Shown: piece after piece, positions 21,912 to 33,566 of the stretch
How positions within the stretch are numbered: the stretch's first letter is position 1
Layout of the letters: the number at the start of each line of letters is the position of its first letter
Source of the DNA: Vitis vinifera
Lineage: Eukaryota; Streptophyta; Magnoliopsida; Vitales; Vitaceae
NCBI RefSeq assembly: GCF_030704535.1
Contig: NC_081819.1
Location: 15,777,501-15,841,500 of the forward strand
Reading direction: 5' to 3'
Length of the DNA stretch: 64,000 bases
Notes under the pieces: model-generated
What the model was told of the DNA's origin: nothing
Database searches by the model: none
The model's input: the letters and a program-made list of their open reading frames with translations, nothing else
Made by a program: the position numbers and the translations under genes

Positions 21912-23450
21912 TGTTAGGATAAAGTCTTTGAAAGTCTAACATGATGTAGTAGAATAAGATTTCATTAATAGATTTACATGTTATGATTTTTTTTCTCCTT
22001 TTTATCCTTGATTGTATTATTTAGTATATTAGATTTATGCCTATATCACTTGTATTGTACATAACTTGGATGCATTAGGAGTTACACAAAATATCCAAGT
22101 CATGAATTCCTTCCAATATAATAAATTATTCACAATCAATTCATGGAATTAAGCAATTCATTAGAAACTATAGTATAGTGTCACCTAATTAGAGAGATGA
22201 TTTGTCTTGGTCATCGAGATGACTTTCTTATGATGAGTACACTAGTGTGTATGGTTACACATTGGACAAGACCTACAGTGAATTATGATATTGACTATCA
22301 AATAATCATGATTTAATAAGTTATATTGCATGAGGTCTCAACCTTGAGAAAATATTGAACTAATTTTGAAGTCTTCAATGGTTGTGACCTATGGGTGAAA
22401 CCTTAAGGTGATCATGTATTCATCATGGATGGAGTTACTATTGATTAAAGTAGATAAATATTCTAAAGATAGACATCAAGATATCTCATAAGATTGAGAC
22501 ACTATGTCCTTGACCTTTAGGCGATCCTAAGGGCACGTGATTATGAAATTTGTGGTCATAGTAATTCTTGAAGGAAATTTGAAATAGGCTCTTTGAGAGT
22601 TATAGAGTATGTAGTAGATCACATAAGGATCTAAGACTCAAGGATGATAGTTAATTAATTAGATTTAATCAAATTTCAGCTCAATGTAATTACATAAAAC
22701 ATTGAAATGCAGTTGACTCTTTTTAGTGGCGTATACTTGAGTCCACTTCAAAATTGGCATATCAAATTAATTAATTGGAGCACAATATATTAATTAATTA
22801 GGACCTAGTGAACTAGATTAAGTAACCTAAACACAAGATAGGGTCAAGTCACTTAAACCCATAAAGAAGACCCCTTTAAGGGTTTAGGTTTAACAATTCC
22901 AAATTATTATCTTCCAGAGAGCTTCCATTATTTTCTCTTAAGGAGATTGTGTAACCACTTTACATAAGTGTTAAAGGGAAAAGAAAGGGTAATTGAGTGG
23001 AAGACTATTAGGTAGTTGAGACATAAGTGCTAAGGGCTAAAGAAGGAGTGACTAAGTGGAAGACTGTCAGGTAGTTGAGATTATGTTCTTCAAGCAGAGT
23101 TTTGATCTAGGAACATTTAGATCAAAAGCTAAAGTTTTTTAAGCCCTAGATCTGAAGTTTTTTTTTTTCTTTTCTTTTGTATTCTACTGCAATTAGATTT
23201 AGTATTCCTAGATTGTTAGATGCATGCACCTATGATCTACGGGTATCCCAATCACTTCAAAGTTTCAACAAAGATTTTAAAATTTTTCATTTAGATGAGA
23301 GAAAGGAAATTTTAGAGAGATCTTCACCTCCAACCACTAAGATTGAAGCAAAAATAGGAAATTTTATATTTTCATAAGATTTCACGGAAGCAATGCTGGG
23401 ATGATTTTCATTTGAGCAGGATGCAAAGGTTTTCACTTGTCACTTATATG
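21912..23450 (+). repeat. 3' LTR of the decayed copia element (end approximate)
   Basis: Starts TGTTAGGATAAAGTC directly after the purine tract. The sequence is non-coding, with late segments such as CCTCCAACCACTAAGATTG typical of long copia LTR/leader sequence. The 3' border could not be fixed because the 5' LTR partner is missing. Confidence 0.6.
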
Positions 23451-23887
23451 AGGTAATTATGAGTTGATTTGATCATTATCTTGCTTCAACTTTCTTAAAG
23501 GCACAATAGGAAGTTAAGGTTTAATTAACTCATTTTTAACATAAATGTCTTTCAATATTTCAATTATTTACATTAAACTTTAAAAGAAAAAGATATTTTT
23601 ACAAGAAAAAAGTTAGAGCATCTTTATCAAAAAAAAAAAAAAGGGGGTATTTTTAAACCCAAAAAGTGGAGGATTAGATTTACAAATTGGGATCATTTCA
23701 TTAGATTTACAAATTATCATTCCATCCCTTCTAATCAAATAACCCTAGAATAACAGTTTAATATATCAGTCGTATTCAGATTTCTATCATCTTCATCACA
23801 TACATTTCCTTTGGATTGAGTTTGAAAATTTATAGTATGTATGATAAATTCCTTCTAATTTTAGTGCATGCATGCATGTGTTGAATA
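23451..23887. other. Spacer between copia LTR and MULE
   Basis: AT-rich with a poly-A/G stretch at 23629-23646. No gene or clear repeat seen. Confidence 0.5.
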
Positions 23888-24085
23888 TTTTGAGCTTTGA
23901 CCCAAAATGCCACATTTTAAAAAAAAAAATTGCATAAACTAAACCAAATATGAAAATAATGCCCAATCTAGTGCATCTGGGCCACGTGGAATGCCACATC
24001 ATAAAACCGTAGTTGGTAACTACGGTTTTGAATTTTTTTAAATTGGTCAAAACCATAGTTGGTAACTACGGTTTTGAATTCCTTT
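23888..24085 (+). repeat. MULE left terminal region with two near-palindromic subterminal units
   Basis: AAACCGTAGTTGGTAACTAC (24003 onward) continues as CGGTTTTG, giving CCGTAGTT...AACTACGG inverted arms of 8 bp. The unit repeats after about 50 bp as AACCATAGTTGGTAACTACGG. Likely transposase-binding or end-recognition sequence (inference). Confidence 0.7.
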
Positions 24086-24126
24086 TCCGTCCCTTTCCCA
24101 TTAGGTTTCTCCATTTCCCCGATTGG

Positions 24127-24190
24127 CTTTCTTCCCTTTAGGGTTTTGTTCTTCCCTTTAGGGTTTCGTTCTTCCCTTTAAGGTTTCATC
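24127..24190 (+). repeat. Three 19-20-bp repeats in the MULE leader
   Basis: CTTCCCTTTAGGGTTTTGTT and two close variants follow each other, probably in the transcribed 5' leader. Confidence 0.8.
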
Positions 24191-24240
24191 ATTCCTGTTG
24201 CATCCTTGGTTCAAATTCAAATTTTGGAAGTCGTTGTCAG

Positions 24241-26971
24241 GTAAGATTTATGAATTTTTCAGTTAATCGTAAATTTTAATTTTTTTTTTGTAAATCTATT
24301 TGGTTTGTTGTTGTAGATTTGTTTGGTTTCTGTTTGGTAAAGACATGTTTGATTTTATTTTTATTTTGAGCTTAGTAGAAAGAAAATGGTTTTTTTGGTA
24401 AAGAAAACAGATATGGAATGGGGGACCAGTCTGGATTTCTTTTTGTTAAAGATACCAAAAATGGAGGGGACCACTGTAAAAAAACTCCGGTGATTTTTGT
24501 TATAGAAATAGAAAATATCTTCAAATATTTGTTACCAATAGTGAGGGGACCACTCAGATGGTATATCTTCAAATATCTGAACAAGAATCTTAAACCCATT
24601 CTCAAAATATATGCAAAATGCTTTGTTGTTTAGTTCTCCACTTCCTGGAACCTTGAGATTTGTTTATATAGTTCTTTAGTTTGGTGATACTTGATTTTTT
24701 TTCCATTTAGCTTCCTGTGAGATTTTGATTGAACATAATTTAATGATTTTTTTATTGTTAAATCTATTCTCTTCTTTGCATCTGCAGAAATTCTCATTCA
24801 TTTTATTGTTATTTTATTGAACTAATGAAAAGTTGAAAACTAGAACATTCAATCCTTTATCAGTTGGTATATATGAGATTTTTAATTATTTTATTTGTAT
24901 TTTCTCTCATTCTGCCACTCAGTAAGAAATTATTAGAACTTGTCTAGTACTGTTTTTTAAAATTGTTATAAAAAACAATTTTTGAGGATAATTTTTTAAA
25001 CTATCTGTCAGTTATTTTCAAAATTTTACTTGAAAACCCCAATGTAAAAAATAATTTTTAAATTTATTATCTGTGCTTCTGGATTTTTAGCCAATATTCG
25101 GACTTACATCATATATATTTGCATGGGAAACAAATGAATTGAATGAAGGGCAAAGCTCATGATCAACTTCCTTTTTAGTTATTCTTTCTTCTTCTTCTTC
25201 TTCTTCTCCTTCTCCTGCTACTGTTTTGGTTTACCTCAAGAATCTCTTTGCCCTTTTCTTCCAAATTAAACCTTAATCAAAAGCTTTAGTACAAGCATAT
25301 TCTTCTTCTTCTTCTTCTGAGGTTGCTCTCCTGTATTTGTGGATAGGTAAGCTTCAAAGCTTGGTTTTTCTCCCTTCTTGTGGGTTCAATCTTACGTTTC
25401 TCATTGTAAAAAAGATTCCATGGAAATTTGAATACATACCACTGTAAAACTCATGAAAAAACTAGACCTATTTTTTTTTTTGTGAACAAGGTTGTTTAGA
25501 TTGAGCACTATGTTAATAGATCTCACTGTCTGATCCTTTTTTATTGATCTCCCCGATCTTTGCCCTATTCATCTTGTGGATCCTTTAGGGGGCCTATTTT
25601 CTAAAAAAAATTTTGTTTTTAGAACAAACAACAGTTTTTCAATGTTTGGTAAGTTGTAGACTGGAAATAGCTTTTGAAAATTTATTCTAAACATAGAGTG
25701 GTTTGTTTGAATAAGTTTAAGGATTTTTCACATATTTTTTTTGTAGAGTGTTTTGAAAAATAATCTAAAAATAATGAGATAAGTTGGAAAATTTTGTACT
25801 ATTTCATAAGTGTACAGTATCTTGAGCAAAAAAAAAAAAACTTCTATATTTGGGTTCTCAAAAAGAAGTTTATTCCCACCAATTAAAGGCTGTCAAACAG
25901 AACCTAGCTAGCTAGTTTTTGAGAAATACAAAAATGGTAAATGAGGTGCAGTGCATAAAAGTTACAAGTAAAATAGACAAAAACGCTGACCATGGATTGT
26001 TTGGTATGGAAAGTGTCAAGGGACATGTTTTTCTCTTTTGCTTTCATTTTCCATGCAAAAAAGTAATTAATGTGAAAAAGAGAAAAAGTATAGTAGCTTT
26101 AAGCTTATTATCTTTTCACAATATACATGGTACAATGAAAGGCTTAGTACACTTGGAGTAGAAGGCCTTTAGTATAAGTTTGTAACAGTTCAACTTTTGT
26201 TAATTTCCTTCCACTTAGGATTTGCCTAGTAGTTCTCTTCTTGATATGTATGGAAGTTGCCAAGTTTGAAGAAGAAAAAATGAGAGCCCTTCATTTAAAC
26301 AATTTTTTTTTTTTTTTTTTGGCCTTGTATTTAGAGAGGAAAGTGTGTACACGAAAACAAAGTAATAGTTACTATCATTAAGGTGGGTTCAAGGCCTTTA
26401 TCTTAGCCATCAGAATCTGATCTTAACCTTTTTGTTGCCACTCCAGATGGCTGTTACTTCATATGGTAGACAACATAAATAATTTAAATTTTGGGAAAAC
26501 CATATTGGGACTCAAACCCCCTTGTTCTTATACATGGCAAAAGAGTTCATGATCAGTGGGACTAATGTGATTTTTTTTTTACAATTGTTAATAAATATAT
26601 ATATACACACACACAAATTTTTATTTTTCTCATTTTAATAAAAAAAATAAAGGAATTTTGGAGACAAATATATTTTTAATACATTTTTATCATACATAAG
26701 ATATTAAAATAAACATCTAATAAATAATTTAATTTTAATTATCTTATTTCCAAATTTGATTTAAGTATTAAAAATATAAAAATGATTATCATAAATTTTT
26801 TAATGAGTCTTTGTTCATATTTTTTTTATTAATTAAACTTAATAGAAAAAAAAATTACAAATATTTTAAAAATCATACATATATCATCATTTCTTTTGTA
26901 TCTTTTAGATATATCAATGTAAAATGTGTTTTCAAGTTCTATATATTATTAATTTATTATCGAATATTAGA

Positions 26972-27020
<49 letters not shown>

Positions 27021-27932
27021 AAAAGTAATAACTTGAATATGCGTATTATTTCTTGTTTTTTCTTCTTTTTTTTTTTCCTCAAAATTTCTTCCATCGATTT
27101 ATTTGTCAAAATTTCCACTGATATTTCCCGATATATCCTAGTATATTCGTAAAATCCAACTACCGATATATCCATGAAAACTGATGTCTCATCCTTGGTT
27201 CTACTATCTTTTTGAGGTCATGTTTCCCATATCCCATGTTGTTCCCTGTTTTAGATCTGCAATTTGGTAATTCATATGAAATTGTTGATTTATCCTAGGT
27301 TATTGATTCATCTTCACACACAATTTCTCATCTAGACAGCTCCTGATCAATGAAACTAGTCAAAAGAAGGGACCTAGCTTTCCAAAAACAGAATAAACAC
27401 ATATATCAAATTTTTATAATTGTGTAATTGATATTTTATTAATATATTTTTTTTTGGTCAGTTACTTTTATTTGATTTTGATTTTTTTTTTCGACTTTTA
27501 GCTTTAATCAAATATCAATTGATTCATGAATAATAACATAATTATTTCAATTATATATTATTTAATAGTTCATAACATTCAATTTTATTTTAATATATGA
27601 TATTTTATAATATATAAAAAATTGGTGGATTATTTTTTATTTAATTTTAAGATTATTGTAATTTTTTAACTCAACATTTATTGATTTATAGCCCACTACC
27701 TAAGTTTTAAATTAAAATTCTATAAAACATTTATCTATGATTATATTTGTATCATAGATAACTATTTAAATAAAAAAATTATTATTATGAAGTGATTTAT
27801 ATTTTTCCTCCTAATGTGTAAAAATGTGTTTTATTATATAATTGTGTATTCACATGTTAAAATATTATATGCAATTTCTCTTGCTATTATTTTCATTGAT
27901 TATTAAACCATTTGATATTGTATTTTTGGTAG
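24241..27932 (+). other. Probable 5'-UTR intron of the MULE transposase (AT-rich, no gene)
   Basis: A consensus donor TCAG|GTAAGATT at 24241 and an acceptor TTTTGGTAG at 27932 lie 7 bp before the transposase ATG. The 3.7 kb between hold poly-T/CTT runs and low-complexity DNA but no coding domain. Splicing is inferred from the sites only. Confidence 0.45.
26976..27016. repeat. (AT)n microsatellite
   Basis: About 20 uninterrupted TA units. Confidence 0.95.
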
Positions 27933-27939
27933 GTAAATC

Positions 27940-30435
27940 ATGTCTAAATCTATTGTTCCTGTGATTTGCTTTTGTAAAGGAAAAATATTGAGGACAGAAA
28001 CAGATGTAAAGTATATTGGGGATCTAGCTGTAATTGTGCCTTTGGATGTGCCTGTTAGATCAACCTATGAACACTTGTTATCTATGATATACTCGAGAAC
28101 TGGCATTGACAAAAAACAATTTCAATTACTCCTCAACTGTAGATATCCTTTAAAAAGGGAAAATAGGTTTCAACCTTATCCAATATGGGATGATAATAGT
28201 TTATCTCAAATGTTGAAATTGGTTAACACATTTGGAATGGACGAAATTGAATTGTATATTGAACAAGTGTCAGTACAACCACGGGAGAGGGGGCAATTTT
28301 TGGGTAACTTCACACAATTATTACTCGGACAAAATGATAATGTTGAGGAATTTGAATATGGTTGTGGACCTAGTAGTGTTCCAGTTGCAATGACTTATGA
28401 GTGTAGAGTAGATGAAAATGAAGAAGAATGTGAATCCCAAGAAGGTGATGATCAAAGTGAGAGAGCAGAAGATGTTCAACATGATGGCGATGGGGTGTTC
28501 GAATTTATTGATGAGGAAAACAATAATGTTAATGTTGTTTCATCTTTCTTAGCTCTTCACGAAGCAATGGAAAGCGAACAAGGGAGATATGTCTCCATGG
28601 ATAGGGAATGTTGTGATATGTCAAATAACCCAGATCCTGATGATCCAATAGAGTATTCCCCTGTTCAATATCACTCGGCACCATCATTGCAGTTTGAAAA
28701 TGTAGAAAACATTGGTAACGCCGTTTCAAGTGACTGGACCCCATGGGGGAACACTAATATTGGAAACTCAAGTGGAAAGTTCATGGTTGGCCAAGTTTTT
28801 AATTCAAAAGCAGATTTACAACATGTTGCGAAGTTGTACTCTTTAAGTCAACACCAAGAGTATGTTGTTGTTTCGTCAACTACAAAGTTGTTGGTCCTAA
28901 GATGCAAGAAGGCTGAGCAATCGCAATGTCCATGGAAACTTCGTGCTATGGTTGTAAAAGGTACAACTTCATTTGCAATCAATAAATACAATGGTCCCCA
29001 CAAATGTGTAAATCCTTGCTTGAATCGGGATCATCAACAATTAGATTCCAACTTGATTGCTGCTCATATCCAAGGAATGATTAAGGCACAATTCACATTG
29101 TCAGTGGTTGCTATTCAAGCAAGTATTGTGGAGAAATTCGGATACCAAATATCATACAAGAAGGCATCTAAAGCGAAGCTTAAAGCTCTTACAAACTTAT
29201 TTGGTGATTTTTATAAGTCATATGCAGAGCTACCACATTTTTTCATTGCCTTAGAGCAGGCAAATCTAGGATGTGTTGTAATTTCAAAAACATTTCCTGA
29301 TATTATGGAGAATACAAAAATATTTCAACGAGTTTTTTGGACATTTCAGCCATCTATTAAAGGATTCAAGCATTGTCGGTCTGTACTCAGTATTGATGGT
29401 ACACATTTGTATGGGAAGTATAAAGGCACTTTAATGGTTGCTATGGGTTGTGATGGAAATAATCAGTTATTCCCATTGGATTTTGCCCTAACAGAGGGTG
29501 AGAATATTGATAGTTGGGGATGGTTTTTGGCATGTATTAGAATAAGAGTCACTAATAGGAGGAAACTTTGTGTTATATCAGATAGACATCCAGGCATTAT
29601 GGCTACAATGAGCGATGTTCATCTTGGTTGGTTTGAGCCATATGCATATCATAAGGTTTGTATGCGTCATCTTGCTAGCAATTTTATGACTCGATTCAAG
29701 GATAAAATATTGAAAAATCTGATGTGCAGAGCAGCCTTAGCAACCAAGATTGAAAAATTCAATAAACATATGAACACAATTGGGAGGATTAATGCAGCCG
29801 CACAACAATGGTTGGAAGCAATCCCTTTTGAGAAATGGGCACTCTCTCATGACAGAGGTCGAAGGTACGACATCATGACTACAAACATGTCGGAGGTGTT
29901 CAATAGTGTGCTTAAAGGGGCTCGTAGCTTACCCATAACTGCTTTGGTTCAATTGACATTTTTTCGGCTAAATAGTTACTTTGTTGTGAGAAGGGAACAA
30001 GGTGCTAATCGACTTGCTTCAAGTGAGGAATACACTCCATATGTTGATGCTAAGATGAAGGCAAATGTGGTTAAGGAGGGATCTCATGAGATTGTTTTAT
30101 ATGATCACATCCAAGGACAATTCCATGTGAAGAATAGTAGGGGTACTAAGAGTAGCTCAACTCGTGGTCGAACATATCGCATCATCTTACAGGAGTATGC
30201 ATGCACGTGTGGTAAAACACTCATATATGGATTCCCATGTTGTCATATTCTAGCAGCATGTCATTTTCGTTCAATTGATTTTAGACCACTTGTTCAACAC
30301 TACTACAGTACACAATCGTACTATAATACTTGGGCACCCTTGTTCCATCCCATTTTTAATGTATATGAGTGGCCTCCTTATGATGGCCCGATTATCATGC
30401 CTTCTGAGTCGATGAAACGTGCATCGAGTGGATGA
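27940..30435 (+). CDS. MULE transposase (MURA type), 831 aa, probably C-terminally truncated
   Basis: Cuts and rejoins MULE ends. Residues about 5-110 form a PB1-like N-terminal domain. About 140-200 is an acidic linker (DENEEECESQEGDDQ). A DNA-binding region with a zinc-binding pattern (CKKAEQSQCPWKL ... GPHKC) lies at about 285-365. The catalytic core has Asp486 in SIDGTHLYG, Asp548 in ISDRHPG, and Glu652 in TNMSEVFN. A CMRHLASNF block lies between the second Asp and the Glu. The SWIM zinc finger has Cys755-x-Cys757 and Cys767-x-His769. The frame is open from ATG 27940 to TGA 30433-30435. The frame after the stop still encodes the usual C-terminal zinc knuckle, so this TGA is probably a new nonsense change. 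The core is intact and the protein could still be active. Confidence 0.92.
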   Translation: MSKSIVPVICFCKGKILRTETDVKYIGDLAVIVPLDVPVRSTYEHLLSMIYSRTGIDKKQFQLLLNCRYPLKRENRFQPYPIWDDNSLSQMLKLVNTFGMDEIELYIEQVSVQPRERGQFLGNFTQLLLGQNDNVEEFEYGCGPSSVPVAMTYECRVDENEEECESQEGDDQSERAEDVQHDGDGVFEFIDEENNNVNVVSSFLALHEAMESEQGRYVSMDRECCDMSNNPDPDDPIEYSPVQYHSAPSLQFENVENIGNAVSSDWTPWGNTNIGNSSGKFMVGQVFNSKADLQHVAKLYSLSQHQEYVVVSSTTKLLVLRCKKAEQSQCPWKLRAMVVKGTTSFAINKYNGPHKCVNPCLNRDHQQLDSNLIAAHIQGMIKAQFTLSVVAIQASIVEKFGYQISYKKASKAKLKALTNLFGDFYKSYAELPHFFIALEQANLGCVVISKTFPDIMENTKIFQRVFWTFQPSIKGFKHCRSVLSIDGTHLYGKYKGTLMVAMGCDGNNQLFPLDFALTEGENIDSWGWFLACIRIRVTNRRKLCVISDRHPGIMATMSDVHLGWFEPYAYHKVCMRHLASNFMTRFKDKILKNLMCRAALATKIEKFNKHMNTIGRINAAAQQWLEAIPFEKWALSHDRGRRYDIMTTNMSEVFNSVLKGARSLPITALVQLTFFRLNSYFVVRREQGANRLASSEEYTPYVDAKMKANVVKEGSHEIVLYDHIQGQFHVKNSRGTKSSSTRGRTYRIILQEYACTCGKTLIYGFPCCHILAACHFRSIDFRPLVQHYYSTQSYYNTWAPLFHPIFNVYEWPPYDGPIIMPSESMKRASSG

Positions 30436-30561
30436 CCTAAATCAAGTCATTTGCATAATGAAATGGATGTTAGAGAGGGCAAGACTTCTATTACATGTGG
30501 GTTATGCAAACAAAGTGGCCACAATCGTCGTTCTTATCAAAACAGTAATAGAGTTGATTAG
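30436..30561 (+). pseudogene. Transposase C-terminal zinc-knuckle remnant after the stop
   Basis: In frame with the transposase: PKSSHLHNEMDVREGKTS, then CGLCKQSGHNRRSY, ending at TAG 30559-30561. The CCHC pattern Cx2Cx4Hx4C is complete except for the final Cys, which is Tyr (TAT). Confidence 0.8.
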
Positions 30562-33500
30562 ACCTTGTGATGTGTGCATGTAATTTTCTTGGATATTGTG
30601 ATGTAAGCTACTATGATACTACCTTTATTCAATTATTGGCTTTGGTTTGATTATAAATATTGATGCTATTTGCCCAATCAGGTTATTTGTATTTGGAATA
30701 ATGTCCATACTATAGGGGAAACTCTGTCAAAATTTTGAAATTTTCTATGAAAAATGTTAACAAAATGCTTCATTGTATTTGTATCTCTAATTTTAATTTA
30801 AACTAGTATGACTTGTTTATTGGTCATAAATGAATTGATCTACTTAAATTTATCAAACTGATATATACTTAATATATGGAAAACTCCATAAATTTTTAAA
30901 ACTTTTCCATTAAAAATATTTTTTTATTTAAAAACAATAAGTATTGTTTATTTATCTTCACAATTTTGTTACAGATATGGAGTATAGAGGACATAGTTCT
31001 GATCCAGATCCATTAGATACGTCTATTTTGGTTCTACAGGATAGACATAGGTCTCATTTAGTTGACTCTGGTTAGGTATGTATATGAAAACACATAATAT
31101 CTCTTTAAAGAATGAAAAAAATTGCAGTTTATTATCTAAATGATTTATTTGTATTTTTACAGCTTGCTTCAGTCTTGACTTGTCGACAACATATATCTAG
31201 GTTTATGTGGGAGTGGGAGATGGATCCTCGTCTTCGACCTTATATTATTCGATCTGGATTTTATGGTGTATATCGTATTGGATACATTACACTAGATTGG
31301 GGATTGATCACTAGTCTAGTTGAGAGATGGCGTCCTGAGACACACACATTTCACTTACATGTTGGGGAGATGACCATTACTTTACAGGATGTTGTTGTCA
31401 TATTAGGTCTTCGTATTCATGGGCTTCCCATCACTGGCACATGTGATATAGATTGGTCATTGCTATGTTATGAACTTTTAAGGGTGACTCCCCCTACATT
31501 TGAGATTAAAGGATCAGCGATATCGACACGATGGCTATGTCACCAGTTCTCTTATCCACCAGTTGATTTAGATGATGCCACATTAAAGCAGTGTGCACGG
31601 GCTTTCATATTAGGGCTCATAGGTTCAGCGCTATTTACAGACAAGAAGGGTACTCACATACATATGTGTTATCTCCCACTTCTTAGAGACTTGACTCAGA
31701 CATCTATGTATAGTTGGGGTAGTGCAGTATTAGCACACCTATATAGGGAGTTGTGTCGAGCGAGTTTGGATGGTGCCACCGATATTGCTGGATGTGTCAC
31801 ACTATTACAGGTATAATTAATTATTCACATTAGATTGAAATTTCTAGTTGTTTCAAGTTTATAATTTAAGTAAAATTTTAATGTTACATTTTTTTGCAGT
31901 TATGGTCTTGGGAGAGACTCCACCTAGGTCGACCCGATTTTGGTCGACCACCAGCCCCTCCAGCAGCCCAGCATTTAGAGCATGATGTAGTTGATGATTT
32001 ACCAGCTGAGCATTTAAAGCAGGGATTACAGGATGAGGCATTGTTACACGAGGGTTTACTAGCTGATCTGTTAGGATGTAGGTGGAGAGTATCTTTATCA
32101 TGGGCTCAAAACCCATCACGTGTGTTGACATTTTATCGAGATCAATTAGATGCACAAACCCATGACCAGGTACATATAAGATCTAATGTGCTATTGTTAA
32201 CCATATAAACGTTAACTTTATTAATTTCAAATGTTGATTTTAACAGGTTTTATGGGAGCCTTACATGGGAGACTTAGTTGCCCATCTTCCGGCGATATCT
32301 CTAGCAGACCAAGAGATTTGGAGGACGATGTCACCTCTTATCTGCTTTGACATTGTCGAGTGGCATCGACCGGAGCGAGTGTTGCGATAGTTTGGCCTCC
32401 AACAAGGGATACCTCCATCTTGTTCCATAGAGCAACACCTCCATTCCGTGGATAGGCAAGGACGACATAAGTATGATTGGAAGGCATTTCATGCACAGTA
32501 TATTACCTTATGGGCTAGTCGTGCGGAACGTATTGTGACGGCACCACCTATGGTGGGTGCTATGCAGTTTCATGATCCATATATAGAGTGATACCGACGT
32601 ATTACACGACGTTTAATCACACCCCCTCTCCATAGAGATCAAATGAGGTATTATAGTACAGCATCAGCTACTCAGTTGTTGGTAAGATTTTTTTAATTTA
32701 TAAATGGTTTATTAAATTTTAATTAATTAAAAATCATCTTCATCTGTTTAACTTTTTTTTTTTTTAATAGATCACTGGTATGGTTGAGATTACTAGTCGA
32801 TCTACTGGGCCTACTTCAGGTGCATTAGGTGACATTCATCGGATTGCTATTGATATTTTGCATGTTATTGGAGATGACCATCGCATACATTTTGCTCGTC
32901 AGTCGCCTACATCATCATACCCATCTATGAGACCACCTGTGTCAGCCACTACAGTTATGATGCAGCCTATTCGAGGTCGAGGGAGAGATAGTAGGAGAGA
33001 TGGTGGGCGAGTTGGTCAATAGCCTCGACGATCTATGCATCTACCCGAGACCATGTTAGCACTATCCACATCATCTACCCCATTTGCACCTGAGGTTTCC
33101 ACACTTCCCCCTTCCCCCCTACCATCACCTTCACCTAGACCTTCTCCCTTAGAGCATGTCGTATCATATACCACTCTACCATCACCTGTATTTCCTCCCA
33201 CAGACGCCACTATACTTGATGTCACTACACCAGAGACTACCCCACTATCTACTAATCTACCATCACCTCTACCTTGTCTCGAGGAGACCACTACACCACA
33301 TGTCGCCTCACCATCATCACTTATATTTCCTCTCCTTGAGCCCACTATATCAGATGTTATTGCACCAGCTACCACTACAGTAGATGTCATTCTTCCATCT
33401 CCTATATCACCTCTCCTAGATGCTACCATATCAGATATCATTGTACCTGAGATCGCCCCACCATCTACCACTTTACCATCACCTACACCTCTTCCCATAG

Positions 33501-33566
33501 AGACTACCATGCATCATACCCTTACACATGTTACACAGTTAGATGTATGTCCACCTAGGAGACGTC

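Noticed and set aside
33016..33510. 164-aa minus ORF rich in Gly, Val and Ser
   Set aside because: Antisense of the Pro/Ser/Thr-rich exon of the PMD gene.
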